A stretch of 64,000 nucleotides of DNA from Mesorhizobium huakuii (GTDB taxonomy: Bacteria; Pseudomonadota; Alphaproteobacteria; Rhizobiales; Rhizobiaceae): assembly GCF_014189455.1 (NCBI RefSeq), contig NZ_CP050296.1:1612001-1676000 (forward strand). Reading direction: 5' to 3'. This document shows positions 1 to 8,641 of this stretch, one piece after another. The notes beneath the pieces were generated by a model. The model was not told the origin of the DNA. It searched no databases and saw nothing but the letters and a program-made list of their open reading frames with translations. The position numbers were made by a program, and so were the translations under genes. Position 1 is the stretch's first letter; each line of letters starts with the position of its first letter.

Positions 1-1176
1 CTACCGCTGTTCCCCTTCTTTGCGCTGGCAGGTGGCATGGCCGGCCTCGGCTATGTCATTCCGATGCGCGCCAACCGCGTCCTCGCCGCGGCCGAGGCGC
101 TGAAGACCCAGGAAAAGGCGACCAAGGCCGAGGAAGAGAAGAACTCGGTCAAGGCCTCGCTCGCCACCGCCGAGATCGAACTCCTGATCGGCAAGCAACT
201 GTCGACCCGGCTCTTGGTGTCGCATCAGGAGCTGGTCTTCCGCATGGGCAAGATGCGCAAGAAATTCGCCCAGCAATACGGCTTCGTCGTGCCGGAAGTG
301 CGCGTCGCCGATGATTTCGCCATCCCGCCGAAGAGCTACCAGATCAAGGTGCATGGCACGGTGGTTGCCGAATATTCGATGCGCGTCGGCGAGATCATGG
401 TGCTGCTCGGCAACCGCGAGGTGCCCGAAATACCCGGCGAAGAGATCCGCGAGCCGGCCTTCGGCATGCGCGCGTATTCCGTCATGGAAACCTTCGCCGA
501 GGATTTGAAACGCGAGAACTACACCTTCGCCGACAACATGTCGGTGCTGCTCACCCATCTTTCCGAGGTGATCCGCAACAACCTGCCGCAACTCCTGTCC
601 TACAAGGACATGAAGGCGCTGCTCGAGCGCCAGGACCAGGAATACCGCAAGCTCGCCGACGAGATCTGCACCACGCACATCTCCTATCCCGGCCTGCAGG
701 CGGTGCTGAAGCTCTTGCTCGCCGAGCGCGTCTCGATCCGCAATCTGCATCTGATCATCGAGGCCATCGCCGAGATCGCACCGCATGTGCGCCGCACCGA
801 GCAGATCGTCGAACATGTCCGCATCCGCATGGCCCAGCAGATCTGTGGCGACCTTTCGGAAGGCGGCGTACTCAAGGTGCTACGCCTCGGCAACCGCTGG
901 GACCTCGCCTTCCACCAGAGCCTCAAGCGCGACGCCAAGGGCGAGGTGCGCGAGTTCGACATCGATCCGCGCCAGCTCGAGGAATTCGGCCAGGACGCCA
1001 CCAAGGCGATCAAGAAATTCCTCGAAGCCGGTGAGCGCTTCGTCCTCGTCACCGCGCCCGACGCCCGCCCCTATGTGCGCATGATCATCGAGCGCCTTTT
1101 CACCACGCTGCCGGTGCTCTCCCATGTCGAAATCGCCAAGGGCGTCGAGATCAGGGTGCTCGGGACCATATCGTGA
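1..1176 (+). CDS. flhA: Flagellar biosynthesis protein FlhA, C-terminal part (5' end cut by window)
   Basis: The frame is open from base 1 and ends at TGA 1174-1176, giving 391 residues of a protein normally near 700, so the N-terminal membrane domain lies outside the window. The first residues ([19 protein letters not shown]) are the end of the last membrane segment. The rest is the cytoplasmic FlhA_C domain, which forms the nonameric ring of the flagellar type III export gate and docks chaperone-substrate complexes. The family is recognised from the order membrane end, charged linker, then a C-terminal domain with ...[22 protein letters not shown], the usual FlhA QKVLQNLLRE-like region. The stop overlaps the GTG start of fliR (GTGA), so the two are translationally coupled. 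Confidence 0.95.
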   Translation, partial: LPLFPFFALAGGMAGLGYVIPMRANRVLAAAEALKTQEKATKAEEEKNSVKASLATAEIELLIGKQLSTRLLVSHQELVFRMGKMRKKFAQQYGFVVPEVRVADDFAIPPKSYQIKVHGTVVAEYSMRVGEIMVLLGNREVPEIPGEEIREPAFGMRAYSVMETFAEDLKRENYTFADNMSVLLTHLSEVIRNNLPQLLSYKDMKALLERQDQEYRKLADEICTTHISYPGLQAVLKLLLAERVSIRNLHLIIEAIAEIAPHVRRTEQIVEHVRIRMAQQICGDLSEGGVLKVLRLGNRWDLAFHQSLKRDAKGEVREFDIDPRQLEEFGQDATKAIKKFLEAGERFVLVTAPDARPYVRMIIERLFTTLPVLSHVEIAKGVEIRVLGTIS

Positions 1177-1925
1177 GCGTTCTCTCGCAGAGCGTCGTCA
1201 TCGCGGCGTTCCTCGCCTTCTGCCGCATCGGCGCCTGCTTCATGCTGATGCCGGGCCTGTCCAGCGCCCGCGTGCCGGTGCAGGTCAGGCTGTTCGTGGC
1301 GGTTGCCGCCACCGGCGGCCTGCTCGCCTTCCTGTGGGATCGCATCATTCCCTTCGTCGATCCGCGCCCGCAGATCCTGGTGCCGATGATCATCTCGGAA
1401 CTTCTGGTCGGCGGGCTGATCGGCGCCATGACCAGGCTCTACATGGAAGCGCTGCGCTTCATGGGCTCGGCGATCGCCATGCTGATCGGCTATGGCGGCT
1501 CCGGCGGCCCGGCGATCGAGGAGCCGGAACCGCAGGCGGCGCTCGCCGCCATCATCTCGTTCTCGGCGCTGTTGATGCTGTTCGTCTTCGATTTCGACCA
1601 CGAGATCGTCCGCGCCCTGGTGGCGTCCTACACGGTGGCGCCGGTCAACGTCTTCTTCAACCCGCAGGCCGCACTCGTCGACATCACCGACACCGTGTCG
1701 GATACCTTCTTCCTGGTCATCCGCCTCGGCAGCCCGTTCGTCGCCTATGCCATTCTGGTCAATCTGACGATCGGCTTCGTCAACAAACTGACCCCGCAGA
1801 TCCCGATCTATTTCATCTCCCAGCCCTTCGTCATCGCCGGCGGCATGATCATCTTCTATTTCGCCATCGGCACCATGTTGACGCTCTTCGTCGACGGCTT
1901 CGTCGACCTGACTCTGGCGAGGTAG
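1173..1925 (+). CDS. fliR: Flagellar biosynthetic protein FliR
   Basis: This 250-residue, strongly hydrophobic protein has about six membrane segments and is the usual length for FliR. FliR sits with FliP and FliQ in the core of the flagellar export gate in the basal body. The GTG start at 1173 overlaps the flhA stop, which fixes the start. Recognisable family features are the [21 protein letters not shown]-terminal stretch and the central AFVDFDHEIV-like region. The next gene starts 2 bases after the stop, so the operon continues. Confidence 0.93.
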   Translation: MSVLSQSVVIAAFLAFCRIGACFMLMPGLSSARVPVQVRLFVAVAATGGLLAFLWDRIIPFVDPRPQILVPMIISELLVGGLIGAMTRLYMEALRFMGSAIAMLIGYGGSGGPAIEEPEPQAALAAIISFSALLMLFVFDFDHEIVRALVASYTVAPVNVFFNPQAALVDITDTVSDTFFLVIRLGSPFVAYAILVNLTIGFVNKLTPQIPIYFISQPFVIAGGMIIFYFAIGTMLTLFVDGFVDLTLAR

Positions 1926-1927
1926 CG

Positions 1928-2311
1928 ATGACCACACGCAAGGACCGCCTGAAGAAACTGGTCAAGGTGCAGGAACAGCTGACGGCGCTGCATGAGACCC
2001 GCCACGCCACCTTCCTCGCGGCGGCAAACGCGGCGGAAGCCGAAGCCAGGGAACTGATCGGCCATTTCGACCAGGACAATTCGCTGTCCGGCCTGTTCCC
2101 CGACCTCTATCACCGCCGCATCGCCCAGGCGGTGGTGCGCCAGGAGAAGAGCCTGGAAAGCGCCAGGCAGGAGGCCGGTCTCATCGCCACGGCAAACGCC
2201 CGCACCAACATGGTCGAACGCGCCTACAAGGACGTGCGCAACCGCGACGAACGCGAACGCTCCGACCGCGAGCGGCTGGATCTGATCGCGCAGAAGCGGA
2301 ACGAGGAGTAG
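1928..2311 (+). CDS. Small charged coiled-coil protein of the flagellar cluster, FliJ-like by position
   Basis: The 127-residue product is highly charged and predicted almost entirely helical, with long heptad-like stretches (about residues 5-60 and 75-127). It begins 2 bases after fliR. Size, charge and place at the end of an export-gate operon resemble FliJ-type general chaperones or stalk proteins, which couple the export ATPase to FlhA. No diagnostic motif is visible, so that role is inference. It could equally be a rhizobial flagellar-locus protein of unknown function. Confidence 0.8.
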   Translation: MTTRKDRLKKLVKVQEQLTALHETRHATFLAAANAAEAEARELIGHFDQDNSLSGLFPDLYHRRIAQAVVRQEKSLESARQEAGLIATANARTNMVERAYKDVRNRDERERSDRERLDLIAQKRNEE

Positions 2312-2427
2312 CGGCGGGAATTCAGGCTATGAACCTCGGTGGGGCATTCTAGGTGAAGTGCCGACCCCGCTGTTGTCTGGCTGCCGATAACTCGAATCCC
2401 GTGCATCGTCTCACCACCCTGTCCAGC

Positions 2428-2910
2428 TTAAGAAATGGACAGGATCTCAAGTTCACGCTGTCCTACATGGACAACATCGCCAACGGTTTTGCCGATCAGC
2501 GCGATCGCAACTGGTGACCCGTGCGATATGGAAGCTTGAGACGGGTTGGCCTCATCCTCGCCGACGATGCGGAAGGTCTGGGTGCGGCCATCATCACGCT
2601 CGAAGGTGACGGTGTGGCCGAAGGCGATCACTTCATTGGACGTCGGCATCGACATAAGCTGGGCCGTACGGACGCGTTCGGCATAATAGCGCATATCCCG
2701 AACCGGAACCGCCGATTGCCGTCGCCTTTCGTTGACATCTCCCAGCATTTTGGCGGCCTCGAGCGCCTGCTGGGCGCGAGCCAACTCATCCATCAGCATC
2801 TTGAAGCCCACCTCCGTAACGAGGTTGATCCGATCGGAGATAGGGCGAGCCGGCAAGATGGTTTCCGATGCGGCCTCGGCACTCTCCTCCTTGGCAAATG
2901 CTACGCTCAA
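2428..2910 (-). CDS. GreA/GreB-family transcript cleavage factor-like protein
   Basis: The 160-residue product has an N-terminal helical part with a Gre-like coiled coil (about residues 25-85) and a C-terminal FKBP-like Gre domain (about 90-160) containing IVGEDEANPSQ, ISHGSPVAIALIGKTVGD and a V-rich end. Gre factors bind the RNA polymerase secondary channel and stimulate cleavage of backtracked RNA; Rnk-type relatives act as polymerase regulators. The TTG start at 2910 is chosen because GGAGG lies about 8 bases upstream; an in-frame ATG at 2964 would add 18 residues without such a site. It runs opposite to the flagellar genes on both sides. Which subfamily it belongs to is not settled. Confidence 0.85.
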   Translation of the reverse strand: MSVAFAKEESAEAASETILPARPISDRINLVTEVGFKMLMDELARAQQALEAAKMLGDVNERRRQSAVPVRDMRYYAERVRTAQLMSMPTSNEVIAFGHTVTFERDDGRTQTFRIVGEDEANPSQASISHGSPVAIALIGKTVGDVVHVGQRELEILSIS

Positions 2911-3185
2911 TGATCGGCCTCCGTGTGGAACATTGTCGGCAATCGGATAACCCACGGCCGACAATAAAGCTGCAAGAATTTAACAGCAGGCTTTGGCAGA
3001 AGCGGAATGTGTAAGGGTCGGCAGTGGCCTGAACACCAGACCGGACCCCTCGGCACATACCCTTGCGGCGCAAAGCGATATCCGATCCCGTCCCGAGCAT
3101 TCCGCCCTCCTCTCCCCCCGCAAGCCTGCCACAAGCTTGTTGAGGCATGGTCTGGCTAAGGAAAACCGGCAAAAGGCGGACTTTC

Positions 3186-3758
3186 TTGGCAATTTCTCCA
3201 CCCAGCGACATCGTTATGGATGTCGCCCGAGCTGCCGATCCGATGGATATCGAGGCTGCCCGCGCCGCGCTGACGAAGCGTGCGGGCGGTGCCGCGGGCA
3301 CGTTCTCGGTCGATACCGCTGCGTCCGTCGATGCCGGCTCGATCCTGTCACGCGCCACGGCTGACAAGGCGGCGGCGACAGCCGATCCGGCCAAGAAATT
3401 CAAGAAGTTCGAAGCGATGGTCCTGCAGACCTTCATCCAGAACATGCTGCCCAAGGACACCGAGGGCGTCTACGGCACGGGTCTTGCCGGCGACATGTGG
3501 AAATCGCAGCTCGCCGAGCGCGTCGCCGACGTCATGGCCGAGCGCGGCGGCATCGGCATCGCCAAGTCGCTGCTCGCCGACCACTATATGGACGGCAAGC
3601 GCAAGGTGCCGATCGGACCGGTCTCGAACGGACCGGAAAAGACCGAGATCGATCAGCAAACCCGTCTGTCCACCTCGCTCGTCCAGGAATTGCAGCGCAA
3701 GGCCGCCAGGTCGATGACCGGCGACGAGACAACCATAAAAACAGACATCAAGATCTAG
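3186..3758 (+). CDS. cheL: Rod-binding protein (FlgJ N-terminal domain type; CheL of rhizobia)
   Basis: The 190-residue protein carries the FlgJ-type rod-binding domain at about residues 60-130 (FEAMVLQTFIQNMLPKD, then GDMWKSQLAERVADVMAERG). It lacks the muramidase domain that enterobacterial FlgJ has at its C-terminus. In rhizobia and Caulobacter such single-domain proteins are named CheL/FlgJ and help assemble the flagellar rod in the periplasm. The TTG start at 3186 gives MAISPPSDIV and has an AAAGGCGG sequence upstream; GTG/ATG alternatives lie at 3147 and 3216. Only 13 bases separate it from the next gene. Confidence 0.85.
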   Translation: MAISPPSDIVMDVARAADPMDIEAARAALTKRAGGAAGTFSVDTAASVDAGSILSRATADKAAATADPAKKFKKFEAMVLQTFIQNMLPKDTEGVYGTGLAGDMWKSQLAERVADVMAERGGIGIAKSLLADHYMDGKRKVPIGPVSNGPEKTEIDQQTRLSTSLVQELQRKAARSMTGDETTIKTDIKI

Positions 3759-3771
3759 ACTGGGAAACGCC

Positions 3772-4197
3772 ATGGCCGACTCTTCCGAATTCACCGCCAA
3801 CCTGCCGGCGCGCGCCACCGCGTCGGAGGCTCCTATACCGTTCGCGCGGCCGGGAAACCTTGCCGCCATCATCGGCCGCATCGAGGAGGTGGTCGAGGAA
3901 GAGACCGCCGGCATCCGCCGCGATACCGGCTACGACCTCAAGGCGTCGAACGCCCGCAAGAGCCGCTATCTCTACGAACTGACCCGCGCCATGAAGGGCG
4001 GCAGCGAAGCCGAGTTCCTCGAACAGCACCGCGAAGGCCTGACCCGGCTACGCCAGAAACTGGCGAAGAACGAGGCGGCGATCCTGGCGCATCTGAGCGC
4101 CGTCAACGAGGTCGCCAGCCTGTTGCGCAGCGCCATCCAGCGCGCCGAAACCGACGGCACCTACTCCGCCGGCGAATTCGGCCGGATGAAGGGTTAG
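3772..4197 (+). CDS. Helical flagellar-locus protein, FlgN-like by size and position
   Basis: This is a 141-residue, soluble, mainly helical protein with an extended Ala/Pro-rich N-terminus (about 1-30) followed by long amphipathic helices. It lies 13 bases after the rod-binding gene and before a small membrane protein, in the same direction. FlgN, the export chaperone of hook-associated proteins, has the same size and all-helical build, and this is the best functional guess, but no diagnostic sequence is visible. The assignment rests on context only. Confidence 0.75.
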   Translation: MADSSEFTANLPARATASEAPIPFARPGNLAAIIGRIEEVVEEETAGIRRDTGYDLKASNARKSRYLYELTRAMKGGSEAEFLEQHREGLTRLRQKLAKNEAAILAHLSAVNEVASLLRSAIQRAETDGTYSAGEFGRMKG

Positions 4198-4226
4198 CGG
4201 GCAATGACGCTGGGCTCGGGCTCTGA

Positions 4227-4760
4227 ATGATCAAGGTCATCGCCATCGCGGTCTGGGTCTGCGCCGCCACGCTCGGCGCGGTGTTCTATTCGTTCCAGGC
4301 CGCCGGCCAAAGCGGCGTCGGCGAGAAACCCAAGCCGATGCTGGGCGGGCTGGATTACGTCAAGACCGACGTCATCTCGGTGCCGCTGATCCGCGACTCC
4401 AAGATCGGTGGCTATTTCCTGGCCAAGCTCGTCTACACCGTCGAGCCGGAACAGATAAAGAAACTGTCGATTCCGGCCGAAGCACTCATCACCGATCAGG
4501 TCTACGGCTACCTCTATTCCAATCCCCAGATCGACTTCACCAAGAAGGCGACGATCGACCTCGATGCCTTCCGCGCCGCGATCCGCGACACCGTCAACGC
4601 CCGCGTCGGCGCAACCCTGGTGCATGAGGTTCTGATCGATCAGGTCAATTTCCTGAGCAAGGACGAGATCCGCGACAACTGGCTGCGCCACCGGCAGGAT
4701 TCCGCCACGGCGCCCGAGACGGCCAAGCCGGCCGAAGCGGATGCGCCGCCTGCCCACTGA
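4227..4760 (+). CDS. Membrane-anchored protein of the flagellar locus, function unknown
   Basis: The 177-residue product has one N-terminal membrane segment or uncleaved signal (residues 3-25, IAIAVWVCAATLGAVFYSF) followed by a periplasmic domain with beta character and a Pro/Ala-rich tail. The topology resembles FliL-like proteins, but the family is not recognised. An 8-codon frame at 4204-4230 overlaps its ATG by ATGA, and no good ribosome site precedes 4227, so coupling to upstream translation is possible. It is the last gene of this flagellar block. Confidence 0.75.
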   Translation: MIKVIAIAVWVCAATLGAVFYSFQAAGQSGVGEKPKPMLGGLDYVKTDVISVPLIRDSKIGGYFLAKLVYTVEPEQIKKLSIPAEALITDQVYGYLYSNPQIDFTKKATIDLDAFRAAIRDTVNARVGATLVHEVLIDQVNFLSKDEIRDNWLRHRQDSATAPETAKPAEADAPPAH

Positions 4761-4819
4761 CCACCGGTGCCCCAGACAGATGCCTGGTGCGGCGATAGGA
4801 ACCAGCCTCCAGGATTCGC

Positions 4820-4850
4820 GTTGACGTAAACGTCAACCCGAAGCTATATG
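4820..4850 (+). promoter_or_regulatory. Candidate promoter overlapped by an 8-2-8 palindromic operator
   Basis: Bases 4820-4837 (GTTGACGTAAACGTCAAC) form a palindrome with perfect 8-base arms around AA. The left arm contains a TTGACG -35-like hexamer (4821-4826), and TATATG (4845-4850) follows after 18 bases. An operator lying within an elongated spacer is typical of MerR-family control. The sequence resembles the published LiuR-type operator pattern, which fits a lipid-related target gene, but naming the regulator is inference. Confidence 0.55.
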
Positions 4851-4940
4851 CGGCAGCGACCGTGATCGCCAGAGATGCCGCAGGGCTTCGGCCGGACCGA
4901 AATGCCCTGCGCGACAGACGCAACCAGACAGGAGAACAGC

Positions 4941-5225
4941 GTGAGCGTTCAGGAGATTGCCGAGAAGATCAAGTCGCGCGTGGCCAGCAGCGGGTTTGAT
5001 CGTTCCGTAAAGTTCGACACCGGTAGCGACGGCGTCATCGTCATCGACGGCGCAACCGTCTCGAACACCGATGCCCCCACCGACTGCACCATCAAGCTCT
5101 CGCTCGACGATCTCGATTCGCTGATCGCTGGCGACCTGAACCCGACCATGGCGTTCATGACCGGCAAGATCAAAGTCGAAGGCGACATGACGGTGGCCAT
5201 GGCGCTCAGCCAGTTGATCGGCTGA
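4941..5225 (+). CDS. SCP2 sterol-binding domain protein
   Basis: The 94-residue protein is a single SCP2 (sterol carrier protein 2) domain, including CTIKLSLDDLDSLIAGDLNP and MAFMTGKIKVEGDMTVAMAL, the conserved hydrophobic-pocket end of the fold. Such stand-alone proteins bind fatty acyl or other lipid ligands in the cytoplasm. GTG at 4941 is chosen because GGAGA precedes it by 6 bases. A promoter with a palindromic operator lies about 100 bases upstream and a hairpin follows at 5279, so it is probably monocistronic and regulated by itself. Confidence 0.9.
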   Translation: MSVQEIAEKIKSRVASSGFDRSVKFDTGSDGVIVIDGATVSNTDAPTDCTIKLSLDDLDSLIAGDLNPTMAFMTGKIKVEGDMTVAMALSQLIG

Positions 5226-5278
5226 CGGCTGTCGCGAGCCGTATGGCGGCTTGTACAGACGAGAAATTAGACAGGACT

Positions 5279-5312
5279 AAAGCGCGCCAGATGATCCATT
5301 TGGGCGCGCTTT
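5279..5312 (+). terminator. Hairpin after the SCP2 gene, possible terminator
   Basis: AAAGCGCGCC (5279-5288) and GGCGCGCTTT (5303-5312) are exact inverted arms separated by 14 bases. The downstream arm ends in TTT only, so termination is plausible but weakly supported. Confidence 0.45.
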
Positions 5313-5487
5313 GGGCCTTGTCGGGACACCGTCTTCAAGACGGCACTTTCGTTCCACGGGCTTCGGCAATCTTGGCACGAAATCTTCATGCGGCAGAGAA
5401 CCGCAAGCCGCTCATACCTTTGATTGTGAAATCAACCATTTAGTCTGACCTCGGCTCCAGAAGAGCGGCAAAGCAGCGAGGTCGGTA

Positions 5488-6326
5488 ATGAATTTCCATA
5501 GTTTTCGAGCAGCGGCGAGGGCGGTTCTGATCGCTGCCCTGGTTTCGGTGACGGCGGCGGCAGCCGCTGACGAACGTGTCCTGATTTCCTACGAGGCCAC
5601 ACCTTCCCTCGGCTTCGACCTGCCAAAACTGAAGACGGCCGGCTACGCTGAACGGGCCGCCTTTTCGGCTGAGGTGCTTGAGAAAATCGTGCCCAAAATT
5701 GTCGCCAGCATAGGCGTCGATCCGGCCGTGATCGAGACGGAAGTCACGCCGGGTGGCTACCTCCTCAAGACCAACGCCTCGCTGCAGACCGAGGCCACGC
5801 TCGACGACGCGACCGCCGATCGTCTGGCCGCCGCCTTCGGCTACATTTTCCACCAGCACAGCGTGCTCGTCTCCCGACTGGACGACAGCAGCGGCAGCAC
5901 CGGCTTCGTCACAGTCCGTTTCCCCAAGGACACGCTCGATTCCACTGTCGCACAGCGGTTCTTTGAAAAGGCCGATGCCACGGAAAAGGCCTGGGCGGCG
6001 GTTACACCGCCTTTGGCGACGAGCAGATATTCCTCAATGTCGTGGACGGCAACGGCAAGCCCTATAGCGGCCTCGACAATGCCGCGTTTCTGGATGGGCT
6101 CAAGCGGACAGCGGCCGCGTTCGGGCCGCCGGCTCCGGAAGTATCGGACTCCGGAACGGCGGCGGCCCGCTTCATCGGCAACGACTGGGACAAGGCCCCC
6201 AGGGGCGAGGACTATTTGGCTCGCCTCGGAGGCGCCGGTTCACCGGCGGTGACCAGCCTGGATGCCGTGGCGACGGAGTACGCCGCGCTGGTTTCAGCCA
6301 GCGCGTTGCACTTCGGCTGGAACTGA
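5488..6326 (+). pseudogene. Secreted protein of unknown function, interrupted by a -1 frameshift
   Basis: The first 170 codons encode a cleavable signal peptide (about residues 1-28, ending AAAAADE) and a mixed alpha/beta domain. Near base 5997 the coding signal leaves this frame and continues in the -1 frame as GGGYTAFGDEQIFLNVVDG to the stop at 6324-6326. Restoring one G to the GGG run in CCTGGGCGG at about 5990-5994 rejoins both halves into about 279 residues. The two parts have normal codon use, so this is either a recent mutation or a sequence error. The family is not recognised. Its last 33 bases overlap the convergent acetyltransferase gene. Confidence 0.7.
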
Positions 6327-6866
6327 CAGCTTGCGGCCGGAAGCCTTCAGCGTCCCGTGCACGCCATCGAGCGCCCCGTCCACCAGCTCCAGCGCCAGCA
6401 GCCGGTGCCGCTCATAGGGGCCTGGCATCGCCAGCCTGCCTGTTTTGTCGGCCGAGAAGCCGAAGCGTCCATAATAGGGCGCATCGCCGACCAGCAGGAT
6501 TGCCGCGTGACCGAGACGTGCCGCCTCGGCGATGGCGTGGCGCATCAGCGCCGAGCCGATGCCGGCATTCTTGAGCGACGGATCGACGGCGAGCGGGCCA
6601 AGCAGCAGCGCTGCCGGACCGCCCTCGCCCAGCCTGACATCCCACAGCCGCACCGTGCCGGCGACACCGCCCGATGCATCGCGCGCGACGAAGGCCAGCC
6701 CTTCCGAGGGCCGACGGCCGCGCCGCAGCTTCTCCGACGATTTTTTCCGCCGCATCGGCCCCATGGCACGATCGAGCAAGGCTTCGCGCGCAGCTATGTC
6801 GGCAACGCTTTCGGCGACCATTGCGAAGGCCGGCGCATGAGCTACGATTTCAACTGACATTTCCAT
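6294..6866 (-). CDS. GNAT-family N-acetyltransferase
   Basis: The 190-residue protein has the GNAT acetyl-CoA-binding core at about residues 90-115 (GPLAVDPSLKNAGIGSALM, matching the Q/RxxGxG/A loop as KNAGIGSA) followed by AILLVGDAPYYGRFGF, as in YhbS-like acetyltransferases. The substrate is unknown. The ATG at 6866 is preferred; a second ATG two codons on is possible. The 3' end overlaps the convergent frameshifted gene by 33 bases, which is unusual and would be shortened if that gene is non-functional. Confidence 0.88.
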   Translation of the reverse strand: MEMSVEIVAHAPAFAMVAESVADIAAREALLDRAMGPMRRKKSSEKLRRGRRPSEGLAFVARDASGGVAGTVRLWDVRLGEGGPAALLLGPLAVDPSLKNAGIGSALMRHAIAEAARLGHAAILLVGDAPYYGRFGFSADKTGRLAMPGPYERHRLLALELVDGALDGVHGTLKASGRKLSVPAEVQRAG

Positions 6867-6964
6867 TTCCACGATCCCTTCACGAGCGGAGATCTGTTCC
6901 ACAAGCGAGCCCGGGCGGGCGACAGGCGCCCACCTGGGATGATCTGACCGGTTCTTTCGAACCG

Positions 6965-8098
6965 TCAGATCACGTAGGATCGGAGAGGCTCGAAGCCGTT
7001 GAACGCGACCGCCGAGTAGGTGGTCGTGTAGGCGCCGGTGCCTTCGATCAGCACCTCGTCGCCGATCGTCAGCGACAGAGGCAGCGGATACGGCGTCTTC
7101 TCGTACATCACGTCGGCCGAATCGCAGGTCGGGCCGGCGAGCACGCAAGGCGCGGTCTCCGAGCCGTCATGGTGGGTAACGATCGGGTAGCGGATCGCCT
7201 CATCCATGGTCTCGGCCAGACCGCCGAACTTGCCGATGTCGAGGAACACCCAGCGCACATTGTCGTTCTCGGCCTTCTTCGAGATCAGCACGACTTCCGA
7301 CTTGATGACGCCGGCATTGCCGACCATGCCACGGCCCGGCTCGATGATGGTTTCCGGAATGGCATTGCCGAAATGCTTGCGCAATGCCGAGAAGATTGCC
7401 TGGCCATAGGCCTGGGCCGCCGGCACATCACGCAAATAGCGCGTCGGGAAACCGCCACCCATATTGACCATCTTCAAGACGATGCCTTCCTCGGCGAGCG
7501 TCGCGAACACCTTCTTGGCGTCGGCCAGCGCACGGTCCCAGGCGGTCAGGTCGGTCTGCTGCGAGCCGACATGGAACGACACGCCATAGGCGTCGAGGCC
7601 AAGGCCCTTGGCATGGCGCAGCACGTCGACAGCCATCGCAGGCACGCAGCCGAACTTGCGCGACAGCGGCCATTCGGCGCCTTCGCCATCGGTCAGCACA
7701 CGGCAGAACACACGCGCGCCGGGAGCGACGCGGGCGATCTTCTCGACCTCTTCGACGCAATCGACCGCGAACAGGCGAATGCCGAGCTGATAGGCGCGTG
7801 CAATGTCACGCTCCTTCTTGATGGTGTTGCCGAAGGAGATGCGGTCCGCGGGCGCACCCGCGTCCATCGCCATCTCGACTTCGGCAACGGAAGCGGTGTC
7901 GAAGGACGAGCCCATCGCAGCAAGGAGGCGCAGGATTTCCGGCGCCGGGTTTGCTTTCACCGCATAGTAGATCTTGGAATCGGGCAACGCCTTCTCGAAG
8001 GCGCGGAAATTGTCGCGCACGACATCGAGGTCGACGACGAGGCAGGGGCCGGACGGACGTCGGGTGGCGAGGAAGTCGAGGATGCGCTGGGTAGCCAT
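6965..8098 (-). CDS. odc: Type III PLP-dependent ornithine/lysine decarboxylase
   Basis: The 377-residue alanine-racemase-fold decarboxylase converts ornithine (and probably lysine) to putrescine (cadaverine), the first step of polyamine synthesis. The PLP lysine is K48 in YYAVKANP, H176 lies in SFHVGSQQ, the phosphate-binding glycines are in EPGRGMVGN (253-261), and the catalytic cysteine is C325 in GPTCDSADV. Length and motifs match the eukaryotic-type ODCs found in rhizobia. The ATG at 8098 follows GGAG. A structured leader of about 250 bases precedes it. The partner enzyme, homospermidine synthase, is encoded about 28 kb away. Substrate preference for ornithine versus lysine cannot be read from sequence by eye. 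Confidence 0.93.
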   Translation of the reverse strand: MATQRILDFLATRRPSGPCLVVDLDVVRDNFRAFEKALPDSKIYYAVKANPAPEILRLLAAMGSSFDTASVAEVEMAMDAGAPADRISFGNTIKKERDIARAYQLGIRLFAVDCVEEVEKIARVAPGARVFCRVLTDGEGAEWPLSRKFGCVPAMAVDVLRHAKGLGLDAYGVSFHVGSQQTDLTAWDRALADAKKVFATLAEEGIVLKMVNMGGGFPTRYLRDVPAAQAYGQAIFSALRKHFGNAIPETIIEPGRGMVGNAGVIKSEVVLISKKAENDNVRWVFLDIGKFGGLAETMDEAIRYPIVTHHDGSETAPCVLAGPTCDSADVMYEKTPYPLPLSLTIGDEVLIEGTGAYTTTYSAVAFNGFEPLRSYVI

Positions 8099-8352
8099 CT
8101 TGTATCTCCAAACACGCCTTTCGGCGCGCACAAGGGTGCGGACGCGGGCTGTCGGCCTCGCGAACACGCGATCAAACAAAGGCGGGACGAAAATTCCATG
8201 GAACCAGCCGGTGGAGACCCCGGAACCATGAAACGCCGTCTCGCGGCGATGAACCTTGGCCTTGCCCGGCTTCGGTCCGCTTTGTCTGCCTTGGCTTGGA
8301 TTGGGAGAACCCCGTTCCGCACTACCGGCAATGAAGGTGTGCCTCTTCAGTA
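8099..8352 (-). promoter_or_regulatory. Structured 5' leader of the decarboxylase gene, candidate speF-type RNA
   Basis: About 250 untranslated bases precede the decarboxylase start on the minus strand. Visible hairpins include CGCCG-CGAGA-CGGCG (from TCATCGCCGCGAGACGGCG, near 8233-8252) and CGCGCC-GAAA-GGCGTG, a GNRA-loop stem ending a few bases before the GGAG ribosome site. A conserved speF RNA motif upstream of alphaproteobacterial ornithine decarboxylase genes is known from comparative genomics. Location and strand match it, but I have not matched the covariance model. No leader-peptide gene was identified. Confidence 0.5.
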
Positions 8353-8641
8353 ACCCCGGTCTTTGGACAACCGGCAGAGAACCAGAAAGGCCCGCACCGT
8401 CGTTGCTTCAAGGTGTCCTCGGGCTGGCGGTTGGCCGCTAGACCGACTGGAGGGGTTGGCTCCAGTTACCTTACCGATTTCCCTCACCATTCGAGGATCG
8501 GCGGACACCCACAGGCACGTGCGACTTTGGGCAAGCGCGATATATGGCTGGTTGCCGTCACAATCAATAAAAATCGTATCCAAGGTTGTAAAATTTCTGG
8601 CATCGAACAATGTTGGGAGGACCGTATCCGGATATCGAACG
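8353..8641. other. Intergenic region between divergent decarboxylase and amidase genes
   Basis: This 289-base stretch presumably holds the promoters of both divergent genes. It contains a comparatively AT-rich segment (about 8560-8610, with TAAAAATCGTATCC and TTGTAAAATTTC). GGGAGG at about 8615 is some 20 bases from the amidase ATG, too far for an ordinary ribosome site. No gene is visible. Confidence 0.5.

Noticed and set aside
5243..5443. A 66-codon frame between the SCP2 and secreted-protein genes
   Set aside because: It overlaps the hairpin at 5279-5312, has no ribosome site and no recognisable product.
6674..8353. A 559-codon plus-strand frame opposite the decarboxylase gene
   Set aside because: It is the antisense shadow of a well-defined enzyme gene and shows no family features.
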